A stretch of DNA of 64,000 nucleotides from VRUE01 sp963715455 (lineage in GTDB: Bacteria; Actinomycetota; Thermoleophilia; Solirubrobacterales; 70-9): contig OY970245.1 of the NCBI GenBank assembly GCA_963715455.1, forward strand, positions 1,674,001 through 1,738,000. Reading direction: 5' to 3'. Positions within the stretch are counted from its first letter, which is position 1. Every line of letters begins with the position of its first letter. This document shows, in pieces, positions 44,816 to 53,940 of the stretch. Made by a program: the position numbers and the translations under genes. Under the pieces are notes generated by a model. It saw only the letters and a program-made list of their open reading frames with translations, made no database searches and was not told the DNA's origin.

Positions 44816-46555
44816 ATGACTGCACGAAACGGTGGCAAGGTCGTCCCGGCTGAGTTCCCGCCGCCGGTCGACGCCGCAAAGGAGTTCGTCAAGCGCGGCC
44901 TCGACGGCGAGGACGAGCGCATCGAGATCGGCGTGGCGATCGTCGGCGGCGGCACTGCTGGACTCGCTTGCGCCAACCGTCTGCTGCAGCTGCTGGCCGA
45001 TGACCCGGAGACGATGGAGAAGCTCGGCGAGGTTCCCGTTGCTGTGATCGAGAAGGCGAAGACCTGCGGCGGCCACAACCTTTCCGGCGCGGTGATGCGA
45101 CCCGGCCCCCTGCAGGAGCTCTTCCCCGAGCCGAGCCGCGAGCAGTGGCGCCAAGAGGGCTTTGCCTTCGGCGAGGTGAAGAAGGAGGCGATCTACGTCC
45201 TGCCCAACGGCAAGACGAAGCTGCGCATCCCACCGCCCCCGCCGCAGCGCAACCACGGCAACGAGGTGATCTCGGTCGCCGCCCTCTGCCGCTACATGCA
45301 GGCTCAGGCCGAGGAGGCCGGCGCTTATCTACTCACCGAGACCGCGGCGACGCAGCTGATTGTCGAGGACGGCGCCGTGGTCGGCGTGCGCTCCGGCGAC
45401 AAGGGACGCGGCAAAGACGGCGAGGAGTTGGGCAACTTCGAGCCTGGTACCGACATCGCCGCCAAGGCAACGGTGCTCGCCGAGGGCTGCTGGGGTCATT
45501 TGACCGACGCTGCGGTGCGCGAGTTCGGCCTCGACGATGGCCGCGAGCCGCAGGTCTGGGAGCTGGGTGTGAAGGAGGTCTGGAAGGTCACCAAGCCGCT
45601 CGACCGGGTGATCCACACGCTCGCCGGTTGGCCGCTGAAGATCTCCGCCAAGTACCACCAGATCGGCGGCAGCTGGATCTACCCGATGGTCGACGAGAAG
45701 ACCGGAGAGGACCTGGTCTCGATCGGCTTCGTGCTCGACCTCGACTACGCCGATGCGACCAGCTCCGCCCATGACTTCCTGCAGCAGTTCAAGACCCACC
45801 CGATGGTGCGCGAGATCCTCGAGGGCGGCGAGCGCGTCGGCTGGGGAGCCAAGGCGATTCCCGCCGGCGGCTACTGGGCGATGCCCAAGCTGTCCGCGCC
45901 CGGCGCCGTGCTAGTCGGCGACGGGGCCGGCATGGTCAACCTGGCGGCGCTCAAGGGTGTGCACTACGCGATCACCGCGGGCATGCTCGCCGCCGAGCAG
46001 ATCTACGCGTCCCTGAAGGCCGACAGCAACGACTTCACCGGCTATGAGCAGGCGGTTGAGGGCTCAATCATCCGTAAGGACCTCTACGAGCAGCGCAACA
46101 CGCGCCAGCCTTTCCAGAAGGGGCTGCTCAAAGGCGGGCCGCTGGTCAACCTGATGATCGCCACCAAGGGCCGCTTCCCCGGCGGTCGCTGGAAGCTGCA
46201 CCGCAACGATGCCCAGCCGATGTTCATCGGCAAGACCAAGGACAGCTATCCCCAGCCTGACGGCAAGTACACCTTCGACAAGCTCTCCAGTGTCTTCATC
46301 ACCGGCAACGCCACCCGCGACGACGCCCCCAACCACATCCGCGTGCAGAAGCGCGTTCCCCGCGAGGTCGCCGAGACCTGGCAGTGGATGTGTCCGGCCG
46401 GCGTCTACGAGATCCCCGACGACGCCCCCGAGTCGGGCGACGTCGACGTGATCGTCAACTACACCAACTGCGTCCAGTGCGGCGCGATCACCGCCAAGGG
46501 CGGCCGCCTCACCACCCCCGAGGGGGGAGACGGCCCGCTCTACCAGAACACCTGA
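44816..46555 (+). CDS. Electron transfer flavoprotein-ubiquinone oxidoreductase-like protein
   Basis: 579 residues. Passes electrons from ETF (fatty-acid and amino-acid oxidation) to the quinone pool. FAD loop VAIVGGGTAGLACANRLL near residue 40, KAKTCGGHNLSGAV, central GGSWIYPM and VGDGAGMVNLAALKGVHYA, and a C-terminal ferredoxin-like segment with CPAGVYE and NYTNCVQCGAI. The usual fourth cluster cysteine (CxxCxxC) is Ile here. ATG 44816. The likely TetR-type operator over its promoter supports a link with beta-oxidation. Confidence 0.88.
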   Translation: MTARNGGKVVPAEFPPPVDAAKEFVKRGLDGEDERIEIGVAIVGGGTAGLACANRLLQLLADDPETMEKLGEVPVAVIEKAKTCGGHNLSGAVMRPGPLQELFPEPSREQWRQEGFAFGEVKKEAIYVLPNGKTKLRIPPPPPQRNHGNEVISVAALCRYMQAQAEEAGAYLLTETAATQLIVEDGAVVGVRSGDKGRGKDGEELGNFEPGTDIAAKATVLAEGCWGHLTDAAVREFGLDDGREPQVWELGVKEVWKVTKPLDRVIHTLAGWPLKISAKYHQIGGSWIYPMVDEKTGEDLVSIGFVLDLDYADATSSAHDFLQQFKTHPMVREILEGGERVGWGAKAIPAGGYWAMPKLSAPGAVLVGDGAGMVNLAALKGVHYAITAGMLAAEQIYASLKADSNDFTGYEQAVEGSIIRKDLYEQRNTRQPFQKGLLKGGPLVNLMIATKGRFPGGRWKLHRNDAQPMFIGKTKDSYPQPDGKYTFDKLSSVFITGNATRDDAPNHIRVQKRVPREVAETWQWMCPAGVYEIPDDAPESGDVDVIVNYTNCVQCGAITAKGGRLTTPEGGDGPLYQNT

Positions 46556-46560
46556 GCAGG

Positions 46561-46603
46561 AAACACGCCGGTTCGTGAGAACTTTGCTCACGTACCCGTG
46601 TTT
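46561..46603 (+). promoter_or_regulatory. Nested hairpin before the secreted repeat protein
   Basis: AAACACG pairs with CGTGTTT, enclosing CGTGAG-AACTTTG-CTCACG. It lies 5 bp after the oxidoreductase stop and ends just before the GAGGAGG ribosome-binding site, so it may terminate the first gene or control translation of the second. Confidence 0.5.
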
Positions 46604-46615
46604 GAGGAGGTGGGG

Positions 46616-48169
46616 ATGCGCACTCGAGTGGGGATAGGGATGGTGATCACGGCGACGCTTGCGCTCGTCTCTGTCTGGGCTGCCACAGCATCGGCGGCCA
46701 CCTGGACCGTGACGGATCTGAAAGACGACGAAGTCGACGGGACGCTGTTCGGCGTCTCCTGCCCGTCCGATCAGCTTTGCGTTGCAACCGGCAGTGACAG
46801 CCTCGTTGCCACCTCGACCAACCCGAGTGGCGGTCGCAACGCCTGGCGCACTTTTCATCCCGGTGGGGCCGCCGATATTGAAGTTGTGCCTGGGAGCGCG
46901 GGAGCCATGGCCACCGGCTGGCAGATCCGCGGCGTCTCCTGCCCTACGACGAGTCTCTGCATCGGCGTCAGCCTCGACGACCGTGTCTTCAGCTCGACCG
47001 ACCCGGCGGGTGGGGCGGAAGCCTGGAAGATGATCCGGCGGAGCGGCGAGAAAGAGCCGCACACCCACATGACGGGCATCTCCTGCCCCTCGCCGTCGCT
47101 TTGCATTGCGGTCGCCTACGGCAGCAGGATCGTCTCATCGACCAACCCAACCGGTGGGGCGCCTGCTTGGACGGAGATCGAGCTCGGCGATCGATTCGAC
47201 TTCCGCGGCGTCTCCTGTCCGACCGTCTCCTTCTGCGCGGCGGTCGACAATGAAGGCGCGATCGTCACCTCGACCAACCCCGGTGGCCCTCCCTCCGCTT
47301 GGAGGTTCGTCGGCCGGCCCGGTGGGCTCAGTAGCTTGAACGGCATCCACTGCCCCTCGACAGCGCTATGCGTGACCGGCAACGCTGGCCAGATGATCAC
47401 CTCCACCAACCCGGCCGATGCTGCCTCGATCTGGAAAGCGGTGACGGCCGGTACGGGATTGCCGGTGAAGGGCGTTTCCTGCCCGACCCCCTCGACCTGT
47501 GCGGCTGTAGACAACAACTCCGACGCGATCGTCTCGACTGATCCGACGGGCGGGACCAGCGCCTGGTCGTTCGTCAACGTGATTCCTGCTCCGTCGACCC
47601 CAGGCGGGAGTCAGAACGGTATGTACGGCATCTCCTGCTCTTCGACCTCGCTGTGCGTCGGGGTGGGGGCGTTGGAACAGATCATCGTCTCGCGCGACCC
47701 TTTCGCCAGCGAGCCCTTGGTCGACAGCTCACGTCGCTCGAAACGACTGCGCGTCGTGATCACCCATCATCCCGCCAAGCGCCTCAACCCCCGGAAAAGG
47801 GGCGCTCGCGCAGCCTTCCGCTTCCGCGCCACCGGCAGGGCCATCCGCTACGAGTGCAAGCTCAGGGGCCGCCGCTTCCGCACCTGCAAGTCGCCACGGC
47901 GCTACCGCATCGGCAAGGGCGCCTACGCCTTCAAGGTCCGTGCGATCGCACCCGGTGGCGTCAAGGGCCCACCGACCACCTTCCACTTCCGCGTCGGCCA
48001 GCTCACCGAGCCCCAGCCCGTTGGATCCTGTCGTCCCAATACGCCGGGTCTCCCTCCGGGCGTCAAACTCGAACCTTGCGTCCCCGGCAGTTGGGCGAGG
48101 CTTGGTGGGATCGCGAGGGGGCGTGCGATGCCGGAGGAGGGACTCGAACCCCCGACACGCGGATTATGA
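46616..48169 (+). CDS. Secreted protein with seven CxxxxxC repeats (predicted beta-propeller)
   Basis: 517 residues from ATG 46616. After a signal peptide (VITATLALVSVWAATASA) there are seven units of about 45-55 residues of the form GVSCPS..LCVA.......STNP.GG..AW, beginning at about residues 41, 101, 150, 196, 239, 281 and 336. Seven such units suggest a seven-bladed propeller with a Cys pair in each blade. A C-terminal basic Ig-like module (AIRYECKLRGRRFRTCKSP...AYAFKVRA) follows. The last 14 codons lie in the att copy of the neighbouring element. Function unknown; surface adhesion or binding is plausible. Confidence 0.75.
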   Translation: MRTRVGIGMVITATLALVSVWAATASAATWTVTDLKDDEVDGTLFGVSCPSDQLCVATGSDSLVATSTNPSGGRNAWRTFHPGGAADIEVVPGSAGAMATGWQIRGVSCPTTSLCIGVSLDDRVFSSTDPAGGAEAWKMIRRSGEKEPHTHMTGISCPSPSLCIAVAYGSRIVSSTNPTGGAPAWTEIELGDRFDFRGVSCPTVSFCAAVDNEGAIVTSTNPGGPPSAWRFVGRPGGLSSLNGIHCPSTALCVTGNAGQMITSTNPADAASIWKAVTAGTGLPVKGVSCPTPSTCAAVDNNSDAIVSTDPTGGTSAWSFVNVIPAPSTPGGSQNGMYGISCSSTSLCVGVGALEQIIVSRDPFASEPLVDSSRRSKRLRVVITHHPAKRLNPRKRGARAAFRFRATGRAIRYECKLRGRRFRTCKSPRRYRIGKGAYAFKVRAIAPGGVKGPPTTFHFRVGQLTEPQPVGSCRPNTPGLPPGVKLEPCVPGSWARLGGIARGRAMPEEGLEPPTRGL

Positions 48170-48172
48170 TTC
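48128..48172 (-). repeat. attL: displaced 45-bp copy of the tRNA-Met 3' end
   Basis: Identical base for base to 55356-55400; identity stops at 48173 (G against C) and at 48127. It carries the T-arm and most of the anticodon arm but no 5' half, so it is not a functional tRNA. Confidence 0.93.
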
Positions 48173-48253
48173 GGGCCAGGCGAGTAGCGATGGGGTTTCC
48201 CCGCCGCCGGAGGTTCTCCCGGATGCTCTCCGTTCTGCCGGAACTTCGCAGTT

Positions 48254-48275
48254 CGGTCCACCGCCCGGTCCACCG
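48254..48275. repeat. Paired direct repeats at the left end (arm-type site candidate)
   Basis: CGGTCCACCG occurs twice, 12 bp apart (48254 and 48266). The same octamer core GGTCCACC occurs twice near the right end (55286 and 55297). Paired short repeats inside both ends are typical of integrase arm-binding sites. Confidence 0.5.
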
Positions 48276-48412
48276 TCAGCGCCTCGCCGGAAGCGCAAGC
48301 GGCGTCTGGGTGGCTGAGCTCTTCAGGGCAAGTTTGGTGTCACCGCAGCAGCCCGAAAGGCCTGCTACAAGCATGCCATGGCCGCAGGTGGGAGAGCTTT
48401 GGACAGGCAGGG

Positions 48413-51400
48413 GTGACCGCGGGAGGAACGTCGCGGCCGGGCCGACGGGGCGGCGCGGCGACCACCGCGGGTATTGACTTTCAGGGACGGCTTGCCGCCA
48501 GCCTCACTTGCTCGATCCTGGCAGAGGCTGAGGCCTCTGTGCCCTGGGGGTGGCCCGACGACATCACCCTGGAGTCGGTCGGGCTCGAGACCCGCGAGCA
48601 CGTCGACGACATCGGGGTCACCAGCTCGACCGGAGCTAGGGCTTACGTCCAGGCGAAACTCACCCTCAGCCTCAGCGAGAAACACGACTCGGAGTTCGGC
48701 AAGGCGATGCGCGCTTTCGTCGGCCAGTACCTGGCCGAGGGCGATGCCGCCTTTGGCCCTGACGATCGACTCGTGCTCGCTGTCGGCCTGAATGCCAGCT
48801 CCTACATCCGCGAGGATCTGCGGCGAATCGTCGAGCGCGCCCGTCCGCCGGCGACCGAGTTGGCGGCGATCGCGGTCAACGAACGCGAGCGCGAGGTGCT
48901 TGAGAAGGTGCTCGCTCACTTGCGCGCGGCCTGGCGCGAGCAAGCCGAAGGCGAGCCGGAGGAGGCCGAGCTACTCGGCGTACTTGCTGCCGTCCACGTC
49001 GATGTCCACGACCTCACGGACGGCGGCGCCTCGACCCAGAACGCCCAAAACCTGCTGCGGGGCGCAGTCGTCGCTGAGGCTGCGCAGGCCGGTCAGGCCT
49101 GGGGTCTGCTGGTCACCTTGGCAGCGGCGCTCGCCACCGAGCAGACCCGTGCCGACCGCGAGCGCCTACAGTGCTACCTGATCGACCGCCAGGTGCCGCT
49201 GCGGGCGATTCCCAGCTACCGCTCCGACATCGAGCGCCTGCGCCGTTATTCGGAGGAGACCCTCGCTGAGCTAGAAGAGCTCTCGCGGATCTCGCCACCC
49301 GCAGGCGGCGAGATCAAGATCAACCGCGGCTTGGCGCCAGAGATCGGTGCTGCCGTAGCGGCCGGCTCGCTGCTCGTCACCGGCGACCCCGGACATGGCA
49401 AGTCAGCCTCGGTCTATGAGTTCGTGCGCGGTGCGAGGGAGACCGGCGCTGACGTCTGTGTGATCATCGCCGAGGGTCCCGCCGCCGAGAGCCTCGGACG
49501 CCTGCGCGAGGAGTTGAACCTTGAGCACGAAGTAGTCGAGGTGCTCTGCAACTGGCCTGGCCAGGGCCCCGCCTATCTGGTGATCGACGGGCTCGACGCG
49601 GCGCGGCGAGAGGGGCCGCGAAAGGCACTGCTCGACCTGATCGCTGCGGCTATTCGCAGTGGTGGCCGCTGGCGGGTGCTGGCCTCCGTGCGCCGCTTTG
49701 ACCTGCGTTACAACGCGCGCCTGCGCGAGCTCTTCGCGCCGCTCGGAGCGCCGCCGGTGCTCGCCGATCGCACCGACCCCGAGTTTGAAGACGTGCGCCA
49801 CTACGTGGTGCCCGAGCTCTCCGAGGAGGAGTTCAGCCAGCTCTCCGAGCTGGCGCCCGGGATCCACGAGCTGCTCGAGGGCGCGACGGACGAGCTCCGC
49901 GAGCTCTCCCGGGTCCCTTTCAACCTGCGCCTCTTGGCCGAGCTCGTCGGCCTTGAGGTCGAGAGCACCGAGCTCGAGCCGGTGACGACGCAGGTGCAGC
50001 TGCTCGATCTCTACTGGCGCCACCGGGTGATCGGCTCAGACGGCCTTGGCGACGCGCGCGTCGGCGTGATCACGACCGTCGCCCGGCAGATGATCGCCGC
50101 ACACAGCCTGCAGGCCGAGCGGGCGCCGTTCGCCACCGCCGAGACGGCACCTTCGCTCCAAAAGCTCCTCGACGAGCACGTCCTTACCGAAATCACCACC
50201 CCTGCTGGCACCGTGGAGCGCGAGCAAATCGCCTTCTCCCACAATGTCCTCTTCGACTTCGCCCTCGCCAAGGTCCTGCTCTCCGGCGGCGAGGAGAAGC
50301 TGAGCGCGGCGATCATCGCCCAACCCGATCTGGTCATCTTCGCCCGGCCGAGCTTCGACTTCCATTTTCGCGCCCTCTGGGAGATCGATCCGAGCCGGGC
50401 GCGGTTCTGGGAGGCCTGCCTGGCCATCGCGGTCGAAACCGAGGTGCCGCAGTTGGGGCGGGTGATCGGGCCGGTCGTCGCCACCGAGGTGATCCGCGAG
50501 GCCGCAGACTTCGAGCCACTCCTCGCCGCTCTTGACGACCAGGACCTCGCCCGCCGTGAGGTGGCCGAGGGGGTGCTGCGCCACCTCGTCGGTGCCGCGC
50601 TAGGCCTCGAGCCCCGAGCCGATCGGCGCGGAGCACCGCAGCGCCGGGCCTGGGCGGCCTTTGTAGCCGCCCTCGCCCGGCTCGGGCGCGGCGGCTGGGT
50701 TATCGCCGCCCTGCAGCGCCTGCTGTTCAAACTTGTCGCCAACGAGGGCCAGGTCAACCCCGACGCGATCGAGGATCTCGGCCTTGCCTCTCGCAGTCTG
50801 CTCGACTTCGGCCTGTCTGAGGAGGTTCCGCGCCGGGCCCTGACCTGGACGGGCATTGACGCCGTCGTTTCCACCTACGCCTCCGACCCGGCTGCCTCGG
50901 CTCGGCTCCTCGCCCGAGTCATCGAGCGCGAGCGGCTTGAAAAGTTCGGCTACCAGGAGCTACCCGACCTTGCCGATCACGCCGAGGTTCTCGTCGCGCA
51001 TGACCCGGTGCTTCTGCGCGACATCTACGCGGCTGCATTCGACTACGAGGAGACCTCGAAGGAGACGACGTCGATGGGCACCCCGATCCTCGGGTTGAAC
51101 TCGCATCGCGCCCAGGACTACGCCGGTGCCCACCACTCGCTCGCCGAGGCCTATCCCGACTTCCTGCGTAATGCGCCGACCGAGGCGGTTGAAGCCCTCG
51201 TCCCGATTCGTGCCGCTTATGGGCGCAAGCGCTACGAACGCTCCTACGGCAAGATCCTGAGGGTCGAGGTCGGAAGCGGCAAGGCGATCGAAATCGTGGC
51301 CGACGGCGGCTCGGTCTGGGACGTACAGCCGTTCACTACTGACGAGGAGGTGAAGATTCTCGGCGCCTTCGAGGAGTGGCTCGGCGAGCTAGTCGCAGAT

Positions 51401-52897
51401 GATGACCGCGACGGTGTCGAGGTTCTCCTCGCGCCGCTGCGCGGTCGCCAGGTGCCCGCGTCGATCTGGCGGCGGATCGTCCGCGTCGCCACCGAGCATC
51501 CCGGGGCGCTCACCGATGAGGTTGCACCGCTTCTCGGGGACCACGAGGTCCTTTGCGACGCGACCCTGGGTGCCCCGGTAGGCCAGTTTCTGAGCGCCGC
51601 CTTCGCTGGCCTGGAGACCGAGCTGCGCGAGCGAATTGAGCGCGCAATCGTCGACATTCCCGCCCGCTGGGAGGCGGAGAACCCGGAACAGCCAGAGGCC
51701 GCGGCGATCGGCGGCCGCCGCCGAGACCGGGTGCTCGGCTCGCTACGGCCCGAGGACCTTGCCGACGCGGGCCTGCGGGAGCGCCTGGAGGAGATGATGG
51801 CCGCCGAGGCGGTCCCCGACAACGACGAGCGGGTGTTCGAGATTGGCGACGGTGGCGGCTACGGCGAACGCGAGTCGCTCGCCCACCAGGGCGTCGACTT
51901 CTCCGTCGCTGCCAACGAGCGCCTACTCGAGCTCTCCGCGCCGGTCTCCGAGTTCCACGCCGAGCACCTCAACGGCATCCCGAAGCGGGAGGACGTCGAG
52001 GCGGTGATCGATCTCCTGCGCGAGCTGCTCGACGCTCTGCCCAAGGCCGAGCGTGACGGAGCCTCGAACCTGATGCTCAATCGCTCCTACACCCACGCGG
52101 TGCAGGCCATCGAGGTAATCGTCCGCGACGCCTCCCTTCCTGCCGAAGATCCCATCCGCCACCTGGCACTCCAATTCCTGCTTGAAGCCGCCCACCACCC
52201 CGAGCCGGCGGCCGATGAGGAAAGTGACGAGGAGTTCGACGAGAGCCCAGGCTGGAGCCCGGCTCCGCGGATCGAGGCGGCGATCGGCCTACTCTCCCTT
52301 GCCCGCGAGGAGACGAGTGCCACCGCCGAGGCGTTGGATGCGATCGATGTCCTGCGCCGCGATGGCGCCTGCCGCGTCCGTTACCAGGTCGCCCGCTACC
52401 TGGGGCGCCTGCAGACTTCGGCGCCTGAGCGGGCCTTGGCGATGGCCGAAGCCACTGCGGCCGAGGAGGGCTCGACCGCCGTGCTTGGGGCGGTGCTACG
52501 CCCACTCTCGTTCTTTTTGCGGGACCATCCTGAGCGCCTACGGGAGATCACCGAAGGGATTTATGACCGCACCCCGGCCGAGGCGTCCGGGGGGCAGGAA
52601 CTCCGCCGCTCCTGCGCCGGCCTCATTTGTGACCTCTATGTGTACAACGGGGACGAGCGTGCTGGTGGGTTCCTGCATCGCGAGGTCTTCGAGGACCCGA
52701 TCGCCGCCGATGAGCTCGCACGCCAGCTCGTCGCCCGCCTGCGCGACGTGCAGACTTACGGTGCCGAGGGTGATGCCCGCGGCAATGCGGTCCGCGCCCG
52801 GGCGTTGAGGCTGATCGAGCACGCCCTCGAGCGCACGGTCCCCCAGGACCTGGGGGATCCGCGAGGAGCTCCGCGGTCAGGAACCCGCCGAGGATGA
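48413..52897 (+). CDS. Giant STAND-type NTPase with Cap4-like nuclease N-terminus (antiviral candidate; 3' frameshift)
   Basis: 1494 residues in this frame from GTG 48413. Residues 20-110 hold GIDFQGRLAASL, then a glutamate, DDIGV and VQAKLTLS, the acidic-D-QxK order of PD-(D/E)XK nucleases of the Cap4/DUF4297 kind. A P-loop NTPase follows: Walker A VTGDPGHGKSAS near residues 322-333 and Walker B AYLVIDGLDAA near 387-397, then LASVRRFDLR and SRVPFNLRLLAELVG as in STAND ATPases. The remaining 900 residues are alpha-helical repeats, likely the sensor. This matches the build of Avs-type phage sensors. The frame runs off near 52850 and continues in the next frame to 53384. Confidence 0.75.
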   Translation: MTAGGTSRPGRRGGAATTAGIDFQGRLAASLTCSILAEAEASVPWGWPDDITLESVGLETREHVDDIGVTSSTGARAYVQAKLTLSLSEKHDSEFGKAMRAFVGQYLAEGDAAFGPDDRLVLAVGLNASSYIREDLRRIVERARPPATELAAIAVNEREREVLEKVLAHLRAAWREQAEGEPEEAELLGVLAAVHVDVHDLTDGGASTQNAQNLLRGAVVAEAAQAGQAWGLLVTLAAALATEQTRADRERLQCYLIDRQVPLRAIPSYRSDIERLRRYSEETLAELEELSRISPPAGGEIKINRGLAPEIGAAVAAGSLLVTGDPGHGKSASVYEFVRGARETGADVCVIIAEGPAAESLGRLREELNLEHEVVEVLCNWPGQGPAYLVIDGLDAARREGPRKALLDLIAAAIRSGGRWRVLASVRRFDLRYNARLRELFAPLGAPPVLADRTDPEFEDVRHYVVPELSEEEFSQLSELAPGIHELLEGATDELRELSRVPFNLRLLAELVGLEVESTELEPVTTQVQLLDLYWRHRVIGSDGLGDARVGVITTVARQMIAAHSLQAERAPFATAETAPSLQKLLDEHVLTEITTPAGTVEREQIAFSHNVLFDFALAKVLLSGGEEKLSAAIIAQPDLVIFARPSFDFHFRALWEIDPSRARFWEACLAIAVETEVPQLGRVIGPVVATEVIREAADFEPLLAALDDQDLARREVAEGVLRHLVGAALGLEPRADRRGAPQRRAWAAFVAALARLGRGGWVIAALQRLLFKLVANEGQVNPDAIEDLGLASRSLLDFGLSEEVPRRALTWTGIDAVVSTYASDPAASARLLARVIERERLEKFGYQELPDLADHAEVLVAHDPVLLRDIYAAAFDYEETSKETTSMGTPILGLNSHRAQDYAGAHHSLAEAYPDFLRNAPTEAVEALVPIRAAYGRKRYERSYGKILRVEVGSGKAIEIVADGGSVWDVQPFTTDEEVKILGAFEEWLGELVADDDRDGVEVLLAPLRGRQVPASIWRRIVRVATEHPGALTDEVAPLLGDHEVLCDATLGAPVGQFLSAAFAGLETELRERIERAIVDIPARWEAENPEQPEAAAIGGRRRDRVLGSLRPEDLADAGLRERLEEMMAAEAVPDNDERVFEIGDGGGYGERESLAHQGVDFSVAANERLLELSAPVSEFHAEHLNGIPKREDVEAVIDLLRELLDALPKAERDGASNLMLNRSYTHAVQAIEVIVRDASLPAEDPIRHLALQFLLEAAHHPEPAADEESDEEFDESPGWSPAPRIEAAIGLLSLAREETSATAEALDAIDVLRRDGACRVRYQVARYLGRLQTSAPERALAMAEATAAEEGSTAVLGAVLRPLSFFLRDHPERLREITEGIYDRTPAEASGGQELRRSCAGLICDLYVYNGDERAGGFLHREVFEDPIAADELARQLVARLRDVQTYGAEGDARGNAVRARALRLIEHALERTVPQDLGDPRGAPRSGTRRG

Positions 52898-53384
52898 CCC
52901 GCTCCTTCGCCGCGGCAGGAGCGCCGCCCAACTGATCGATCAGGTTGCGACCGAGCTCTACTTCGCCTCGGGTGCCTTCACCGGCGGCAACCAGGACGAG
53001 CTGCGAGCGACGCCCGCTGAGCGTGCTCGCCTCTATCGCGAGGCGGGATCGATCATCGACAGGTTGGTCGAGACCGACTTGGCGAGCGCCACCCACCACC
53101 TACTGGAGATGCTCGAGGCCTGCATCGAGGTCGACCCGCGGGGGGTCTTCGTCCGCATTGCCGCCGCCGTTAATGGCGGCAAGGGCGGCGATTACCACCT
53201 CGACGGCATGGGCGAACGGCTGGTGGTGCGGGTGCTACGGCGCTACCTGACCGAGCACGCGGCGCTCCTGCAGGACGACGCCGAGGTGCGCGGCCTTCTG
53301 ATCGGGGTGCTCGACACCTTCATTGAGGTCGGCTCGCCCGAGGCCTTGCGCCTCGCCTACGGCCTGCACGAGCTCTTCCGGTGA
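52857..53384 (+). pseudogene. C-terminal continuation of the STAND protein in the +1 frame
   Basis: After about 52850 the reading frame that looks coding is shifted by one base: GIREELRGQEPAEDD..., then LIDQVATELYFASGAF, EAGSIIDRLVETDLASATHHLLEMLEAC and, at the end, SPEALRLAYGLHELFR before a stop at 53384. The composition and helical pattern continue those of the large protein, whereas the other frame stops after PRSGTRRG. The switch falls between a C5 run (52840-52844) and a G5 run (52852-52856). Full length would be about 1657 residues. Mutation, sequencing error or programmed shift are all possible. Confidence 0.7.
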
Positions 53385-53437
53385 TGCGTCGGGAACGGGA
53401 CAATCTCAAGTCCCTACGCTCGGCTTTGGCGTTTCAC

Positions 53438-53452
53438 GTTAAAACGGTTAAC
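53438..53452. promoter_or_regulatory. Inverted repeat upstream of the XRE gene (operator candidate)
   Basis: GTTAA-AACGG-TTAAC, 32 bp before the XRE start, and overlapped on the left by CGTTT-CACGTTA-AAACG. A likely site for autoregulation by the helix-turn-helix protein. Confidence 0.5.
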
Positions 53453-53483
53453 CCGCCGGACCCTCGACGGGAAGGCTGCCGCC

Positions 53484-53750
53484 GTGCCCCCCCGTCGCCG
53501 AGCCAAACCGCGGTCTACCGCCCATAGGGCGCTCGGTGAAGCGATCGAGGAGTTGCGCGGCGAGGCCGATATGACCCATGAGGAGCTAGCCGATCGCCTT
53601 GAGATGTCGTTCCAGCGGATCAGCGAGCTGGAGCGTGGCGTCGCCAATCCGACGTTTGCCACGTTGGTTCGGATCACCAGCGGCCTTGGCATTGAGCTGA
53701 GCGAGCTGGCAGCGCGGATGGAGAAGTTCCGAGATTCTCGGCGCCGCTAG
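53484..53750 (+). CDS. XRE-family transcriptional regulator
   Basis: 88 residues. After a basic N-terminus there is one complete HTH_3 domain: ALGEAIEELRGEADMTHEELADRLEM, SFQRISELERGVANPTFATLVRIT and SGLGIELSELA. Such short XRE proteins control mobile-element or defence genes. GTG 53484. It lies 100 bp after the end of the STAND protein, in the same direction, and before the divergent acetyltransferase/integrase pair. Confidence 0.9.
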   Translation: MPPRRRAKPRSTAHRALGEAIEELRGEADMTHEELADRLEMSFQRISELERGVANPTFATLVRITSGLGIELSELAARMEKFRDSRRR

Positions 53751-53940
53751 CTCCAGTCGCCGCCAATCGCGCTAGTCCGTTTCCGTCGGCTGGCCTCTGT
53801 TTGATACACGTTAGAGCGTGAAACGGTATTCCGTGAGTCGTGAAGCCGTGCGACAGAGAGGAGTCCCGACCTGTCTCCGTGATTGCGGGCAGGCAAATAT
53901 CGGGGTAGGCGCGCACTCGGCGCAGCGGTGTCGCGCCTGC

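Noticed and set aside
48128..48172. A second tRNA-Met gene
   Set aside because: Only the 3' half is present; there is no 5' acceptor strand or D-arm, so it is an att copy.
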